DNA from: Dryococelus australis
Taxonomy: Eukaryota; Arthropoda; Insecta; Phasmatodea; Phasmatidae
NCBI GenBank assembly: GCA_029891345.1
Contig: CM056999.1
Span: 31,120,418-31,184,417, forward strand
Reading direction: 5' to 3'
Length of the DNA stretch: 64,000 bases
The position numbers and the translations under genes were made by a program. Position 1 is the first letter of the stretch. Each line of letters opens with the position of its first letter. The notes under the pieces were generated by a model. It did no database searches. It was not told where the DNA came from and was given only the letters and a program-made list of their open reading frames with translations. This document shows, in pieces, positions 12,171 to 23,560 of the stretch.

Positions 12171-15100
12171 GTTAAAGTGTCTACAATGGAACAAATAGGC
12201 ACAAGGGATACGTAGACGTCAGGAACATGTCAAGTACATACTGGATGTTTTCAAATATAATAAATTGGTTGCACTGTAACTACATACATGTATACATACA
12301 ACATTAAGAAAAAGGTCTTACAAAAAAGAAAATAAAACTAAAGAAAATTGTATAAATTAAACATGTATTCCGGGAGGTAGCAGTAGACCTAGGTACTCGA
12401 GTTTAAAACATTGGTAAGTATTTTGACAAGCTGATGATGTTTACAATAGTGACATATGAAAAAAAATACACATACAAACACACAAAATTAAACAGGAATA
12501 GTTGTCAACAGGTACATGAACACACAGAATTCTGCAGAAGGAATTGTTTAGTTGCAAGATAGACCACTGTGTTTGTCTGTTTTGGTTGTGTCCATTACTT
12601 TATTGCTTTGTTAATTTGGTTCTTACTAACTGACTCCTTCCACAGATTTCTTTGTGTTCTTTACATAGTCCTACCCTTTGGAAACTATTCTTGGTTGGTT
12701 TTCTGTGTTTATTTGTGTAATTCTAGTCCTGCGACATGAGCTATGCTGTAAAGGCAAGTGTCCAACACAATATTTCATTTAATATATAATATTTATAGGC
12801 CTACATGAATTATAAAGCATATGAAATTTTAGCTCAAGGGAAATATGTTTACAAGAATCAGCATTTAGTTAAATAATCATAAATCATAGCAACAATTAAT
12901 GGCAAGAAAACATGACAAAACTGCTATATCTCTCTAATGTGTAATAACTCCAATTCTAATAGCCCTCCCAAGTAGACAGCGATTGTCCTTATTTGCATCT
13001 TGGAAATGACAGTTACAAACACTGAATTCACTAGCTGGTTCCATAGTCATCTAATTAAAAAGAAACCAATTTCTTTATTTGTGTCACATTTTGCACCAAG
13101 AAATTAACTTTTACAACTACTCCATTAAGTGGTTCTGCAGTAGTCCAGGAAAATACAATAACATGTCAACAGCGAATTTGGTTTGTGATGCACATGTCAC
13201 GAAAATTAAAGTAAACAAACATAGGTTAAATTACTTGCAAAGATGAAAATAATTCTATATAGCAGTGCTTAAATAACTTATTTCCCACACAATACATATT
13301 TGTTTCTGGAAATGATCTCTACAGATAAAATAAACGACTGCACAAAGTCGTCTGATAAGGTAAATAAGAAGACTAACGATTGTATGTCTCCAGCTCCATG
13401 GTTACTAGGCAACACAATCAGAAATGGCATCGACTTCAACAGTGCATTGGCGTGTTTTCCCATTATTTAACCAGAGGGGGGAAAAAATATTTATGTTGTA
13501 TGCATTTATTTGTAGTTTTAAACAATCGTAAATGGCAACAGGTTAGAATTTTTCTCCCATATAGTCAAATTGATAAGTTATTCGTCAAACACTTAAAGGC
13601 AGCTCAGGCACTTATTACATTGAAATGATGGATTAGAAGACAGTTGAATATATATTTACCGCAACATCTTTCTTGCTTCAATTGCACATGTATAAATTTT
13701 GGTTGTGGTACCAATGGAATATAGCTATTTCTTGATCCTGTGATAGTGTGGATAGCTTATTGGTATGAACTTAGTAACTAAAATACTCAATATATACCAA
13801 TATGTCAAAGCATTCATTGTGCGTGTGATAACCAAGATTGAAATCTAAATATCACATAACCTACAATGAATATCTTGTTATCACAACACACCAGCCTTGC
13901 TAAAAAAAATCATACATCATTAATGTAAAATTGCCAATATCAATAGCCTGTAGGCTATTTGTACATTTTATAATGTATCGGGTAGGCAGTCTGTAATCTC
14001 CCAAGAAAGGCATATTGTGGCATTATCAGTAATAATATGAGTATTTTTACACATGCTTTATCGAGATATTACAGTACTGGTATTTAAATATCACAATCAT
14101 ACATTTAAGCAGGTTATAAAGCTCTCAATACTGAAATAACGTAATGAAAGTGTAAGACAAAAATGCATAAAGGAATTCCACATTATTTTTAGAGGGATGT
14201 TGTGACGTGGGCAGACTCTCAGGGGAGGTGTTGAAGGTGACTTCGCCCTGTCTCTTACCCAAGACAGAGCGAGTTGATGTGCCCGGGCGCCAAGCTCAGT
14301 CGAGCTGTTGCTTTGTTGGGGTCGTGGGCTGATGGCCAACCAGGTGCCACTGGAGTCACCATCTTGCGGGTGCTGTTGTCGGTGGTTCGTTGTGTTTGCC
14401 AACACTAATGCTATTAACGGTATCATATGTTACCATTGCAAGTTGCTAGATATCGGTCACTGGCATGCACTTAATAATAATAAACAGATCTTACTTGGCA
14501 TTTACGGGTGCTGGCCCCGTAGTTGCAACACTTATAAAACACTAAAGCTACTCTCCAAGAGGGTGCAGGTCCCAAAAGACAATACTCTCTCTATATACTC
14601 GGCTGTAGGGTGCCGTACACAAAGTTAAACAATGAAACAAACAGAAACTGCGTTCACACATTTTATTATTACCTTTCATGCACAAGAATGTACTTTGCAC
14701 ATATTTCTAAGTTGAAACGGATTTGATGCTCAGGTCCGTCAGGAACCAAAACTGCAATTTGGCATGAAGCCAATGAACCTAATTTGTGTTACATTTTAAG
14801 AAGAAGTGCAATTGCCCCCTTGGCACTAAGAATAGAATATAAGGTACATTACATCTATTGATAAGCGAAATGATTGCCGCTTAAATTTTTTTGTACCGAG
14901 CGTTCGCATATATCATGTTACAAATGTGCTTCTTACTTACTCTGGTGGCGGAGACAGACAGACTACGAGCATGGCGCCGGCCTACTCTCAAGATGGCTGG
15001 GGCGTGCTCAGAAAGTACGATCTGAGAATCACATATATTAATATATACACTTATCTTAATTAAATTGCAGATAAAACACTATAAACACCATTTCATTGCT

Positions 15101-15824
15101 TAAACTAACATGTTTGTGAATTAAATATCTCTACAAAATACCTTTTTATTTCTTCGTGCAATCAGTTGCTCGCAGGAGCATTGCACTTTGAATTCACAGG
15201 TGTGCTGGTGTATAAAAGAATGCCCTGTGACAATGCACGACGCATCCAATGAGGTGCAGTATGAGATGCACTGAGTGCTAAAAGGTGCTATGTATAACTT
15301 CAATTTGTTCGACTACAAAGAGGACACTACTAACCTCACTTCCATGCAGATGGAAAATAATACCTAAACAGGGTATGCTAATCCCTAACCTAACTAGCTT
15401 GACACACACTGTACACACTCGATGTATCAGTCATGGTGCTCATTGAAGTGATGCACGCTTGATGTAGCGAATTCACTGCTGCGATGGCTGCTCACTCCCT
15501 ACCTCCAATTTCTGTTGCACTAATGGACTTGGTATAATTTGGGACGCAGTGACTATCTGTTCATTTACAGCAAGAGTTCCCTCGTGCTGTTTATCAACAA
15601 AAGAGTTATTGTGAGCTATTCAATTTGGGTCAATGAAGAAAAGCAAAGATGTTATCCTCTGTCGCCCATACCATTGCACTCTGGGGCTTGTTCGACTCGC
15701 TCTCTATTTTACACTATGCGGCAGATTGGCCCAGGTGGTTCAAACGGCCAGAGAAGCGCAAGTGAACGGTGTGTTCACATCAAGTGCAGAGATAGTTGGG
15801 CGGCTCTTAACATTGATTTATTGA
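12171..15824. other. No recognisable gene; one GC-richer patch
   Basis: Most is AT-rich without recognisable features. The patch 14,200-14,420 is noticeably richer in G, C and CpG and is open on both strands (109 and 106 codons), but the predicted peptides look like translated non-coding sequence. A second GC-richer spot sits near 14,940-15,010. I found no repeats shared with the rest of the window. Confidence 0.35.
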
Positions 15825-16030
15825 GAGCAGATGAAGCTGAAGCATGGCGAGTATGGAGCAGCACCGGAATGCAAGGAGCGAAGGGGGATATATTGAGAAA
15901 ACCTGTTGAACAGCGGCATAGTCCGACATGATTCGCACATGCGAAAATCTGGGAGCGATCCCACTATAACTTGAACCCTATTCGCCTATATAGTGGCAGA
16001 GTAGTCTGACCACTACATCACCATGGCCCT
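15825..16030 (-). mobile_element. tRNA-derived SINE, copy 2 (head best preserved)
   Basis: On the minus strand this copy begins with GGTGATGTAGTGGTCAGACT (A-box-like) at the 16,030 end. GGGTTCAAGTTATAG follows, resembling a Pol III B box (GGTTCAA core), then a body with CCCAGATTTTCGCATGTG. The spacing of the two boxes is tRNA-like, which supports a tRNA origin for the family. It aligns with the copies at 10.4, 17.3 and 56.9 kb. It is not a functional tRNA gene because no cloverleaf with paired acceptor ends can be drawn. Confidence 0.65.
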
Positions 16031-16514
16031 TAACTAGTATGGGGTTTCCAATTGATATGTTTATGAATGTGTACTCCTAAAAGTTTTCTCACATTTGTCC
16101 TGGATATGATTTCATTGTTAATTTGTTACATCTGCTAATAAGGCTATGTGACCTCATGTTGGACAAAAGTAGGCCTATATCCATTAAGTTATGGGTATTG
16201 TTTGAAGTTAGTTTATTAGTTTGCTTGAGTTGAATCAGTCTGTTATGGACATGATTACTTTTTTTTATTATTATCTACTACTGTCAATACCTAATTTAGG
16301 AAGTAACACAAAAAAACAGTGGTGTGCCCATTTATGTCAACTATGGATATAGTTAGCAAATACATAAGATTCCATTGAATTATATACAATTATAATAAAA
16401 GCAATTGTAAAGAGTAAATTTCAATAATACTAGGAAAAATAATTCAAGTTTCATGTATATTTATCCATAAAGACCATACATGAATGGTATAGGACATGTC
16501 AAAAAACAATACTT

Positions 16515-16815
16515 TCTAAACTATGAAATGATGAAAATTTACAGGTTGAAAGCTACATGCAAAACTTAGACAAGCTGAAAAGAGGTTCTTGCTAACACAA
16601 ATCTCTGCATATGCATCCTGACAATGATTAGATGAACCCACATTAATATCACATTCACTATCTTGTGAAGGAATCGTAAGCAATTCTCCGTATATCAGCA
16701 CAGTTTTATCTGCATCTCTAAACTGCTTGGCATCAAAATGCAGCTCCCACGAATACAAGTGTGTTGCACTGATGTTGCATTCTGGGAACAATCATGCCAT
16801 TATTTGTACCTGGAA
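16515..16815 (-). other. Possible orphan exon, unrecognised protein
   Basis: On the minus strand a stretch of about 90 codons from 16,791 to 16,516 is open and has a protein-like composition (for example HLYSWELHFDAKQF, then an Asp/Ser-rich segment). It is preceded at about 16,810-16,825 by a pyrimidine-rich stretch ending in AG, a plausible splice acceptor, which is why I list it. The first in-frame codon is not a convincing ATG start. I do not recognise the family. It could be a host exon, a transposase exon or chance. Confidence 0.25.
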
Positions 16816-17269
16816 CAATAGAAATTTAAATAAGTTACCTACATTTTTTAAGACTCAAATGCACAATCTATTAAATGATTTTACTTGAAGTTCCTTATCT
16901 GACTAGGTTTAAATCCTTTACCGGTATTACAATATGTGTCCTTTTTTTTATTGCATTAAGGTATTCTCAACATTTTGTTAACGAAACTTACTGAGTGTAT
17001 CTAAATGTACGTAACAGTAAAACTATTGTCAATAGAAGCCGTGACAGTATTTCTCAATCTATGCAATTTCTCTATAAAAATGTATTGCATTTAGGATAAT
17101 ATGTGTACATGTTCAACAGAACTGAATAAGTAAAAAAATAAACAAACAAAAACTTTAACTATGTACTTTGAGTTGTCCTATACCTATACAAGGGTGTGTA
17201 TGCATCTACGTATTTTAGATTGATAATAGTTGTTAAAGATGTGTTCACTGAATAATGTCATAATAATAC

Positions 17270-17440
17270 CAGGCCAGGTCACTCCTGGATTTTCGCAAAT
17301 GGGACTCATGCCAGACGATGCTGCTGGTCAGTGGGTTTTCTCGGGAATCTTCAATTTCCCTGTCCTTGTATTATGGTGCTGCACCATTCTCACCTCATTT
17401 CACCCTCATCAGCTCTCAAAACCTCGTCGTTAAGAGCCCC
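17270..17440 (+). mobile_element. tRNA-derived SINE, 5'-truncated copy
   Basis: The body matches the other copies: GATTTTCGCAAATGGGACTC, then GTTTTCTCGGGAATCTTC, then CTCTCAAAACCTCGTCGTTA. The tRNA-like head is missing or unrecognisable. It directly abuts a LINE reverse-transcriptase scrap on the opposite strand. Confidence 0.6.
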
Positions 17441-17660
17441 TAACGTAATCTCTTCTTTCTCCAATTATGACTCCCCAGCTTTAATCCTATGTTTTCGGCC
17501 CCAGAGGAAATCCCCAATCCAATACACTACCCACTTTTCCTGTAGCAGCTCATCCACTTTACTGATAAAAGTTCCATGAGGTAACTTATCAAAGATCTTA
17601 TCAATGTCTATGAAACAAGATCCATCTGTGTCCCCTCATCACTGCCTGCACCTTGTCATC
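17440..17660 (-). pseudogene. LINE reverse-transcriptase fragment
   Basis: On the minus strand, from about 17,625, the reading frame gives FIDIDKIFDKLPHGTFISKV and then, after about 10 residues, YWIGDFLWGRK. This is the signature of the RT fingers/palm in jockey/CR1-type LINEs, whose family pattern is D-x-x-KAFD-x-VPH followed by W-I-x-x-FL-x-GR. It ends at a stop after about 55 codons, and the YADD region and everything else are absent. It is a short dead remnant. The protein sequence differs from the LINE at 57.5-59.4 kb. Confidence 0.6.
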
Positions 17661-17691
17661 TATTCTACGTATTAAATTTATGTAAAAGGGA

Positions 17692-17717
17692 GTGTGTGTG
17701 TGTATATATATATATAC
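17692..17717 (+). repeat. (GT)n(AT)n microsatellite
   Basis: A short GT run passes directly into an AT run. It lies just beyond the LINE fragment. A similar AT run occurs at 48,389-48,403. Confidence 0.8.
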
Positions 17718-19699
17718 TAAGAATTGTGTTTTAATGTTCCTTGTATTAATTAAAGGCCTACTATAACAAAAGTTAAGGTAATTATTATTTTTCCAAATTA
17801 GGGAATTGGTTCATGGGACACTTACTTTTATACCATATCCCCTGAACTGTGCTGGCTCACATAGAATCCACGAATTGTAAAATTAAATAAATAAAAATAC
17901 TGTATATAGTTTAGGTCGTCAGTCTATTGGATGAAAAATAAATACCTTAGTTGAGATGCAGTGATCTTCTGGTTTGGAAAACGAAAAAACCTCAGTGTTC
18001 TAGGGTTGGAATTACAGCCTCCCAACCACATCAATAAAGTGCACACATCTCTTCGGTATCCACAACCAAAAAAATCTTTCACTTATGTACGTACATAAAT
18101 GCAACATAAGTTCAGAGTAAAAGTAAAACAATAAGAACAAAAATGGCCGAATTCGTTTGCTACTAGCACAGCCGTTTTCTACCACCTGTTACTGGAACTA
18201 TGACAAAAAAAAAAGAGAGCTGTAAGTCCTATACCAGTTTCTCCCCCCTGATCAACAAGTAGGCATCTAGCCAATACAAGCCAAAATTACAAAACAGAAT
18301 TTCCTCTCTGAACACTTGAAATACACAATTAATATTTAAGTCAAAATTGACATTCAATTGACGTGTGCCGCATCTCCTACCTCATAGACAGTTCGCCCGG
18401 CATTACACCGAAGCCCATACTACGAGCAACTCTACCAAGCACGGTAGCACACTGGTGCACAACACGGCATAGGAACAAGATAGTGCAAGATGGTGCAGTG
18501 TAGTGCAGTGCAAGTGTCTTTTTCAGGTACCCCGCAACGAAGGGGTGGACAGTGGCCATGTGACCACGTGCGCTTGGCGCGCTGACACAGGAAGTAGTAC
18601 CCAGCTATTATTATTATTTCCAAATATTACATAAAAGGGCTGGAGTAGTAACATACTGTTACGAATGCTAGGTACAATACCAGTAATAAACTCTCGAAAG
18701 CCCTGAAGTTCTTTTCAAATATTTTGCAAGTTTTTTTTCTTATGTTTTCATTCACGTGTCATCACTCTCACATCACCACACATATTTTTGCAAAGTGTTA
18801 TGTTTACTAATTTGTCATAAGTTTTTGCACAAGTTATTGCAAGCGTGTGTCATGTTAGAATTGTTTTATCGTGCAAAGAGCAATGAAGTAATCCCATGTG
18901 ATGCTTTCTGGCATCAACCCTGGCGAGAACGCCATGTTGGAAAGTCAATAGTCCCTGAGAACTTAGTGAGGTCAGTCGCATACCGTTCAGTCCCACGCCC
19001 GGGCAGCATTCATCATTAGTACCAATCATTATTCACTGCAATAGCATAATTTACTTCAGAACCTTCTATCGTTAGCTGCCCAGGACACCGCCTCTCACTT
19101 TCCCAGTGCTTGCATCGCCTGGGGAAAAATAATTACGCACCTAATGTAACACATGGGCTTTGCGTCATTTCTGCACAGTGTTATTGCTGCCAACCAGTAC
19201 TTGTCTGCATAGTATATCTGTAAAGCGTTGCCTTGGGTGCATGTTTCATCAATACCTAATAAATATCAGCTCGGGAACCCAGTGTTTTTATTGAGGTAAG
19301 CCACAAGACATTTCAGGGTACAGGCTGTTATAATTTCCAACAAATCTGCATGTGTGTGGAACCTTCATATCATTTTGCAAGTATTCCAGTGTAAAGTAGC
19401 ACAGGGGTGTGGATGCCCTTAATAAACCACCGTGTAACACATGTACCATTCATCATTCATCAGAGGAGTGTAGTAGCATGGGAGGATAGCTGCCTTTGGC
19501 TGTCGACGACCAGACCCAGTGAGAAGAGTCTACTCTACCACTACATGGTACTAGGTATGGTAGTACTTTTCACCCCAGGTAAATTACCTCACTCAATTCA
19601 CCTAATTACAGACAATTCCAATCCTGAAACCTTTAATTTACCTAATTTTTACTCTGGCTCCTGGACCACCATCCAAGAACCACACCTCATGGCACTTCG
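17718..19699. other. No recognisable gene; contains a short dispersed repeat
   Basis: The only shared sequence is at 18,250-18,365 (GTAGGCATCT, then CCTCTCTGAACACTTGAA), which matches 23,430-23,555 in direct orientation. The two flank the minus-strand Copia element, but too far out and too short to call its LTRs. A 121-codon open frame at 19,407-19,772 is not recognisable. Confidence 0.35.
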
Positions 19700-20035
19700 A
19701 CACCATCAACAAGGTGTGGCGTGTTCGAGACCACGTGGTCATGTGAACGTAAACAATAACTTTGGAATCTGAATGGGCAGAGAAAATTACATGAAAATAT
19801 TATAACACTTTTTAACACTAGCGAAAACAATAAAAACAAAAGTAGAACACTTTACAGCTATGGTAGAAACATAATCAAAATACTATTATACATTATTTTC
19901 AGCACGCCTATTCGATTCAAACTCGGAACACGCACTTGCTACCCTGGCTGTACTCACATGCAGACGGTGGTGCTGAGATGATTTGGCGGTTTTCTTGCAG
20001 ACCTGGTGAATAGTCTAGGGTTGGGAAATGTGGCA
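19700..20035 (+). repeat. Dispersed repeat shared with 47.6-47.95 kb
   Basis: Two blocks are shared in direct orientation with 47,610-47,950. One lies near 19,705-19,770 (GGCGTGTTCGAGACCACGTG, then GTAAACAATAAC). The other is near 19,965-20,035 (GGTGCTGAGATGATTTGGCG, then GTGAATAGTCTAGG). The right end coincides with the point where Copia reverse-transcriptase homology stops. The class is unknown. Confidence 0.5.
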
Positions 20036-20960
20036 CTTGAATCTAGTTTTGGTACCATTGGCAAAATCAAGGACTTATAATTCAACATATTGGATTTATT
20101 TAACACTTTCTCTATTAATTTACTTTCCCTGATATAAATAGAGTGGTTTTGCATACAATTTCTACCCTTAAAAATTAATATCATCCTTTCTTACATTCAT
20201 ACAATTCATTTCAAAATTTTCTCTTAAGTCATTCTTCAGTTCCTGAATTTTTTCATTGCAATCAGAAAAGATCATAAGATCATCAACATAAACTAAAATA
20301 TACGGATCACTTAAAAATAATATGGGTCAGAGTTTGATCTACTAAAACCCATTAGTAACAATTCTTGACTCAGTTTTTCATACCATCATTTTGGAGACCC
20401 CTTAGGCCACAAAAAGCCTTCTTTAATTTACACTCAAGATTTTTATTTTTTTCAGGAATATCAGTCCCCTCAGGAATTTTCATGAACGCTTACTCACTAA
20501 GTTCTCCATATAAGAAAGCACTTTTAACGTCCAACTGGTAAATAATCCATTCCCTTTGCACTGATAAAGTTAACACAATTCTAATATTTGGAATTCTTGT
20601 TACAGGGGCAAATATTTCCTCCTCTGTCTCAGATTCCTGAAAACACCTCCTACCCACCAACTTTTCCCTTTACGTCCTTCTTTGAGAAACCCCGCTTTGA
20701 ATATATTACCCTCTCATCCGCAGGTTTATCGACTAATTCCCAGGTTTGGTTTATCTCCAAAGCCTGATTTTCCTCTTGAATGGTTTCCTCCGATAGTTCC
20801 CTATCTGTATTATGTTCTATGTCAGAGACATTATTAGGGCTATCAGCATCAATAAATCAGTCTGCATTTAATGCTATATGTGACATATAGTCATCATCTG
20901 TGAGATAGTCCTGATGCCACAATGGAGGTCCTCTATTCCTCCAGATCTCATTATGCCTTC
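20036..20960 (-). pseudogene. Copia reverse transcriptase (truncated)
   Basis: The catalytic motif YVDD, within LVYVDDLMIFS, is at about 20,275-20,300. The N-terminal RT part can be followed from around 20,780 (TWELVDKPADE, as at Copia RT starts). Downstream of YVDD, LIEKVLNKSNMLNYKS near 20,090-20,130 matches the region leading to RNase H. The homology stops abruptly at about 20,036. Stops are scattered throughout. Confidence 0.75.
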
Positions 20961-21109
20961 TCCTACTTCTTCTTCATGTGTCCTATTCTCATCCCTATCC
21001 TCAGATAATGGCTCCTCTGACAGCCTATTCACATCATCTTTTTCTTTTGACTTCTCTCCTAACTCCTCCGTTTCACTTTCAGTTGTTACCCATTTCTGGG
21101 AACCCCTCT

Positions 21110-21960
21110 AAGAACCTTACGTCTCATGAAACCATAACCTTTTCCTTGTTTGGGTAATAAAACCTGTAATCATTAGAAGTGTACTCCACCCTATACACCT
21201 CGTCCCCCTTTTAACTAACTTTCCCAAAGATGAAAGATTATCCTTTATGAAAGCTTTACACACAAACAATTTGATCTTGTGATAATTAACTTCTTGCCCA
21301 TACAAGATATCAGCTGGTACATGACCATCAAACCTAGGGGTTCTATTACACATAATTCAGCTGTCTGTAGAGCTTCCTCCCCCCCCCCAAAGTTTTTTAG
21401 GCAAACATTCAAACAAACACCGGGCCTTTTCCACCAGAGTTCTATTCATCCTCTCACTTTGGCCATTTAACTAGGGGGTATAATCTGGGGTGTATTCTAG
21501 CTCAAGCCCCTTCTTGAAGCACCAACCTCGAAACCTTGAAAAGCAAAATTCACTCCTATTATCACACCAAATTCTTAACCCTACAATTGTCAGAGGAGAA
21601 CTGCCTTTCTGCCCCTGCTACATAACTTTTTGTATTTTCCCAGGCTTCATCTTTACTCACTAAAATGTGAACAACACAAAGGCATGATTAAGTATATGTT
21701 ATAGTCTGCAAATAATTATACCTATCAAAAGTAGACGGCTTTATTGGGCCACACAAGTCACTGCATATAATTTCTAAGCATCCCTTGCCTTTAGGGCATC
21801 CAGACTTAAAAAGGTTCTCAAAACATTTTATTTTCAATACACACTCTACAATCTCTCACTCAATTCATGACTTCAATGCATCTCAATTTACTAAGTTTCC
21901 TCATTGCTTCTAAACCTAGGTGACCTAACCTCTCATGCCAAGTAACATGAGGAAATGCAT
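21110..21960 (-). pseudogene. Copia integrase region
   Basis: WHERLGHL at about 21,914-21,940 is the hallmark of the gag-pre-integrase zinc-binding segment. The core domain follows in broken frames. The C-terminal part at 21,353-21,117 reads ADILYGQEVNYHKIKLFVC, the conserved stretch after the catalytic core. Several stops are present. The integrase would insert the cDNA into the genome, but no single frame can encode it. Confidence 0.7.
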
Positions 21961-22148
21961 TATTAGAATATTCGTCCTTTACCCTACTAACACACGATAT
22001 ATCTACCACATAAAGTTTACCAACCTTTTGGTCTACCAAAATAGATGTTGATTTGTTTCTACCATTTTCTCTTGAAAAAAACTTGTTTTGTAACCAGCTT
22101 CACATACCTTTGAAACAGACAAAAGATTAAATCTCAAATTTTTTACAA

Positions 22149-22388
22149 TCAAAGCATTTTTAATGTACACTTATAAAATACAATATTACCCCTTTCATTT
22201 GCAACAGACTTCTTGCTGCGATCTGCCACAGCAATAGCAACATCTTTCTCCAATATTTCTATACCTATCATGCAAGGCTTGTATTTTTCATTAATTATCT
22301 GCTCAGAGGCACCAGAATCACAAATAAACTTAACAACATTATTATTCTCACTGTCACTTATTAGAGAAGTTGCTGCAGTAAACACCAC
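22149..22388 (-). pseudogene. Copia aspartic protease
   Basis: The frame contains FICDSGASE near 22,300-22,325, the catalytic DSG motif of retroviral-type aspartic proteases in its usual Copia context. It follows gag directly, as expected. The frame stops after about 80 codons, shorter than the full protease plus linker. Confidence 0.75.
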
Positions 22389-22484
22389 TTTGGTATCGCC
22401 ACACTTTGATCCAGCAGCAAAATTAGATTTCTGAAACCCACGACCAGATCCACCATGGCCACGAAAACCACTATTCTTACCTTT

Positions 22485-23330
22485 TCAAAAGGTCGGCGGA
22501 CATTTACTTTTTATTTTTGGACACTGCCTTTTAAAATTACAATATTCACCACATTTGTAGTGCTTGATCTTGGACCGTTGAACCGCGAATGAACAGTCAT
22601 GCTCCTGGGATGATGGTGATCGGCCCTCTAGCATGCGAAGTTCTGCATCTAGAAGTCTTCCCTTAACAAACTCCAGGGTTATGTTTGATGTCATCACCTC
22701 GATGGCTGTCACTACATTATTGAATTTTTCAGGCATCGTCAATAACAAGTAGCATACCTTATCTGTATCATCCAGGGTTGCCACCAAGACTTCAAGATCC
22801 CGAAGTAAAGTTTCAACTTCAAGGAAATGGTGGTGCAACTCACCTCCCTGGAATTTCAGTTTCAAGAGATTATTTATCACGAACAACTTCGATATGGGAC
22901 TCTGATGCAGAAAAACAATCTTCAAAGACTGCATCATTTCTTTTGCTGATTCCACCCCCTTTACTATTTCTAGGTGTTTGTCCGACATATACTGAGTGAA
23001 AATCCATCTTGCCTTCTTACCATGCTCCTTCAATGGTTGTTCTTCCTCGCTGTCAACTTTACTTTGCCAGTCTTTAATAAACCTATTGTATCCTTGACTC
23101 CTACCTTGTCCAAAAACGTTTCCACTCTCCAAAGCCAATTTGAGAAATTTGTGCTAGTCTGTTGTGGAATTCCAAGATACAATGCCAGGAACATGGCTTC
23201 CCGCCCACAAATTACTAATTTCCGAAAACATGCGAAACACGTGAAGAGACCGACACACACGACAACATAAAACTTCAAACTTTGCATTCGAACACTTCGA
23301 AACTTACGGGAACAGCTTTCTGGGCCCATA
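22485..23330 (-). pseudogene. gag: Copia gag
   Basis: The N-terminal part near 23,030-23,200 contains NFSNWLWRVETFLDKVGV, like the start of Copia gag proteins. After a frameshift a 217-codon frame (23,138-22,485) carries the rest of the gag (UBN2-like): YMSDKHLEIVKGVESAKEM, then a helical region with a ETLLRDLEVL segment. Near its end comes a zinc-knuckle remnant, YKCGEYCNFKRQCPK (C-x2-C spacing altered). Gag forms the particle that packages the RNA. Only one frameshift separates the halves, so this is the best preserved part of the element. Confidence 0.75.
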
Positions 23331-23337
23331 ACCTTTG

Positions 23338-23560
23338 TTATATGTAATTAGCAGTGACAAGAAGAATGGAGCAATTAACAATGCCATGATTGCCATAGAT
23401 CAACAACTGTTAATATCCAGAAAGAGCATCTAGAAGTAGGCATCTCACCAATACAAGAACCATAGTATATCGAACATTACAAAACAAAATTTTCTCTCTG
23501 AACACTTGAAGAACACAATCAATATTTATTAAGTAAAAATTGACATTCAACATAGAGCCG
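23338..23560 (+). repeat. Composite dispersed repeat next to Copia 5' end
   Basis: The first part (23,338-23,408) matches 8,483-8,560. The second part (23,430-23,555, with TTTTCTCTCTGAACACTTGA) matches 18,250-18,365. The simplest reading is that all three are pieces of one repeat family with different internal deletions. The position just upstream of Copia gag would also fit a 5' untranslated or LTR region, which I cannot prove. Confidence 0.45.

Larger units (their letters stand above)
20036..23330 (-). mobile_element. Degenerate Copia (Ty1-type) retrotransposon
   Basis: Reading the minus strand from 23,330 downward gives the Copia order: gag, protease, integrase, reverse transcriptase. Stops and frameshifts occur in all parts, and the element ends inside the RT C-terminal region at about 20,036, where a dispersed repeat begins. 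RNase H and the 3' LTR are therefore missing. No 5' LTR can be proved upstream of 23,330. Integrase preceding RT is what separates this element from the gypsy elements elsewhere in the window. Confidence 0.85.

Noticed and set aside
14097-14628. Overlapping 106- and 109-codon open frames on both strands
   Set aside because: Both lie in the same GC-richer patch, where stops are rarer; the peptides look like translated non-coding sequence and match no family I know.
15539-15931. 130-codon plus-strand open frame
   Set aside because: Its second half runs through the minus-strand SINE at 15,825-16,030, so the frame is accidental.
15960-16030. tRNA gene
   Set aside because: A- and B-box-like sequences are present, but no cloverleaf forms and the sequence continues into a repeated SINE body.
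19407-19772. 121-codon plus-strand open frame
   Set aside because: No recognisable domain, and its end overlaps the dispersed repeat at 19.7 kb.
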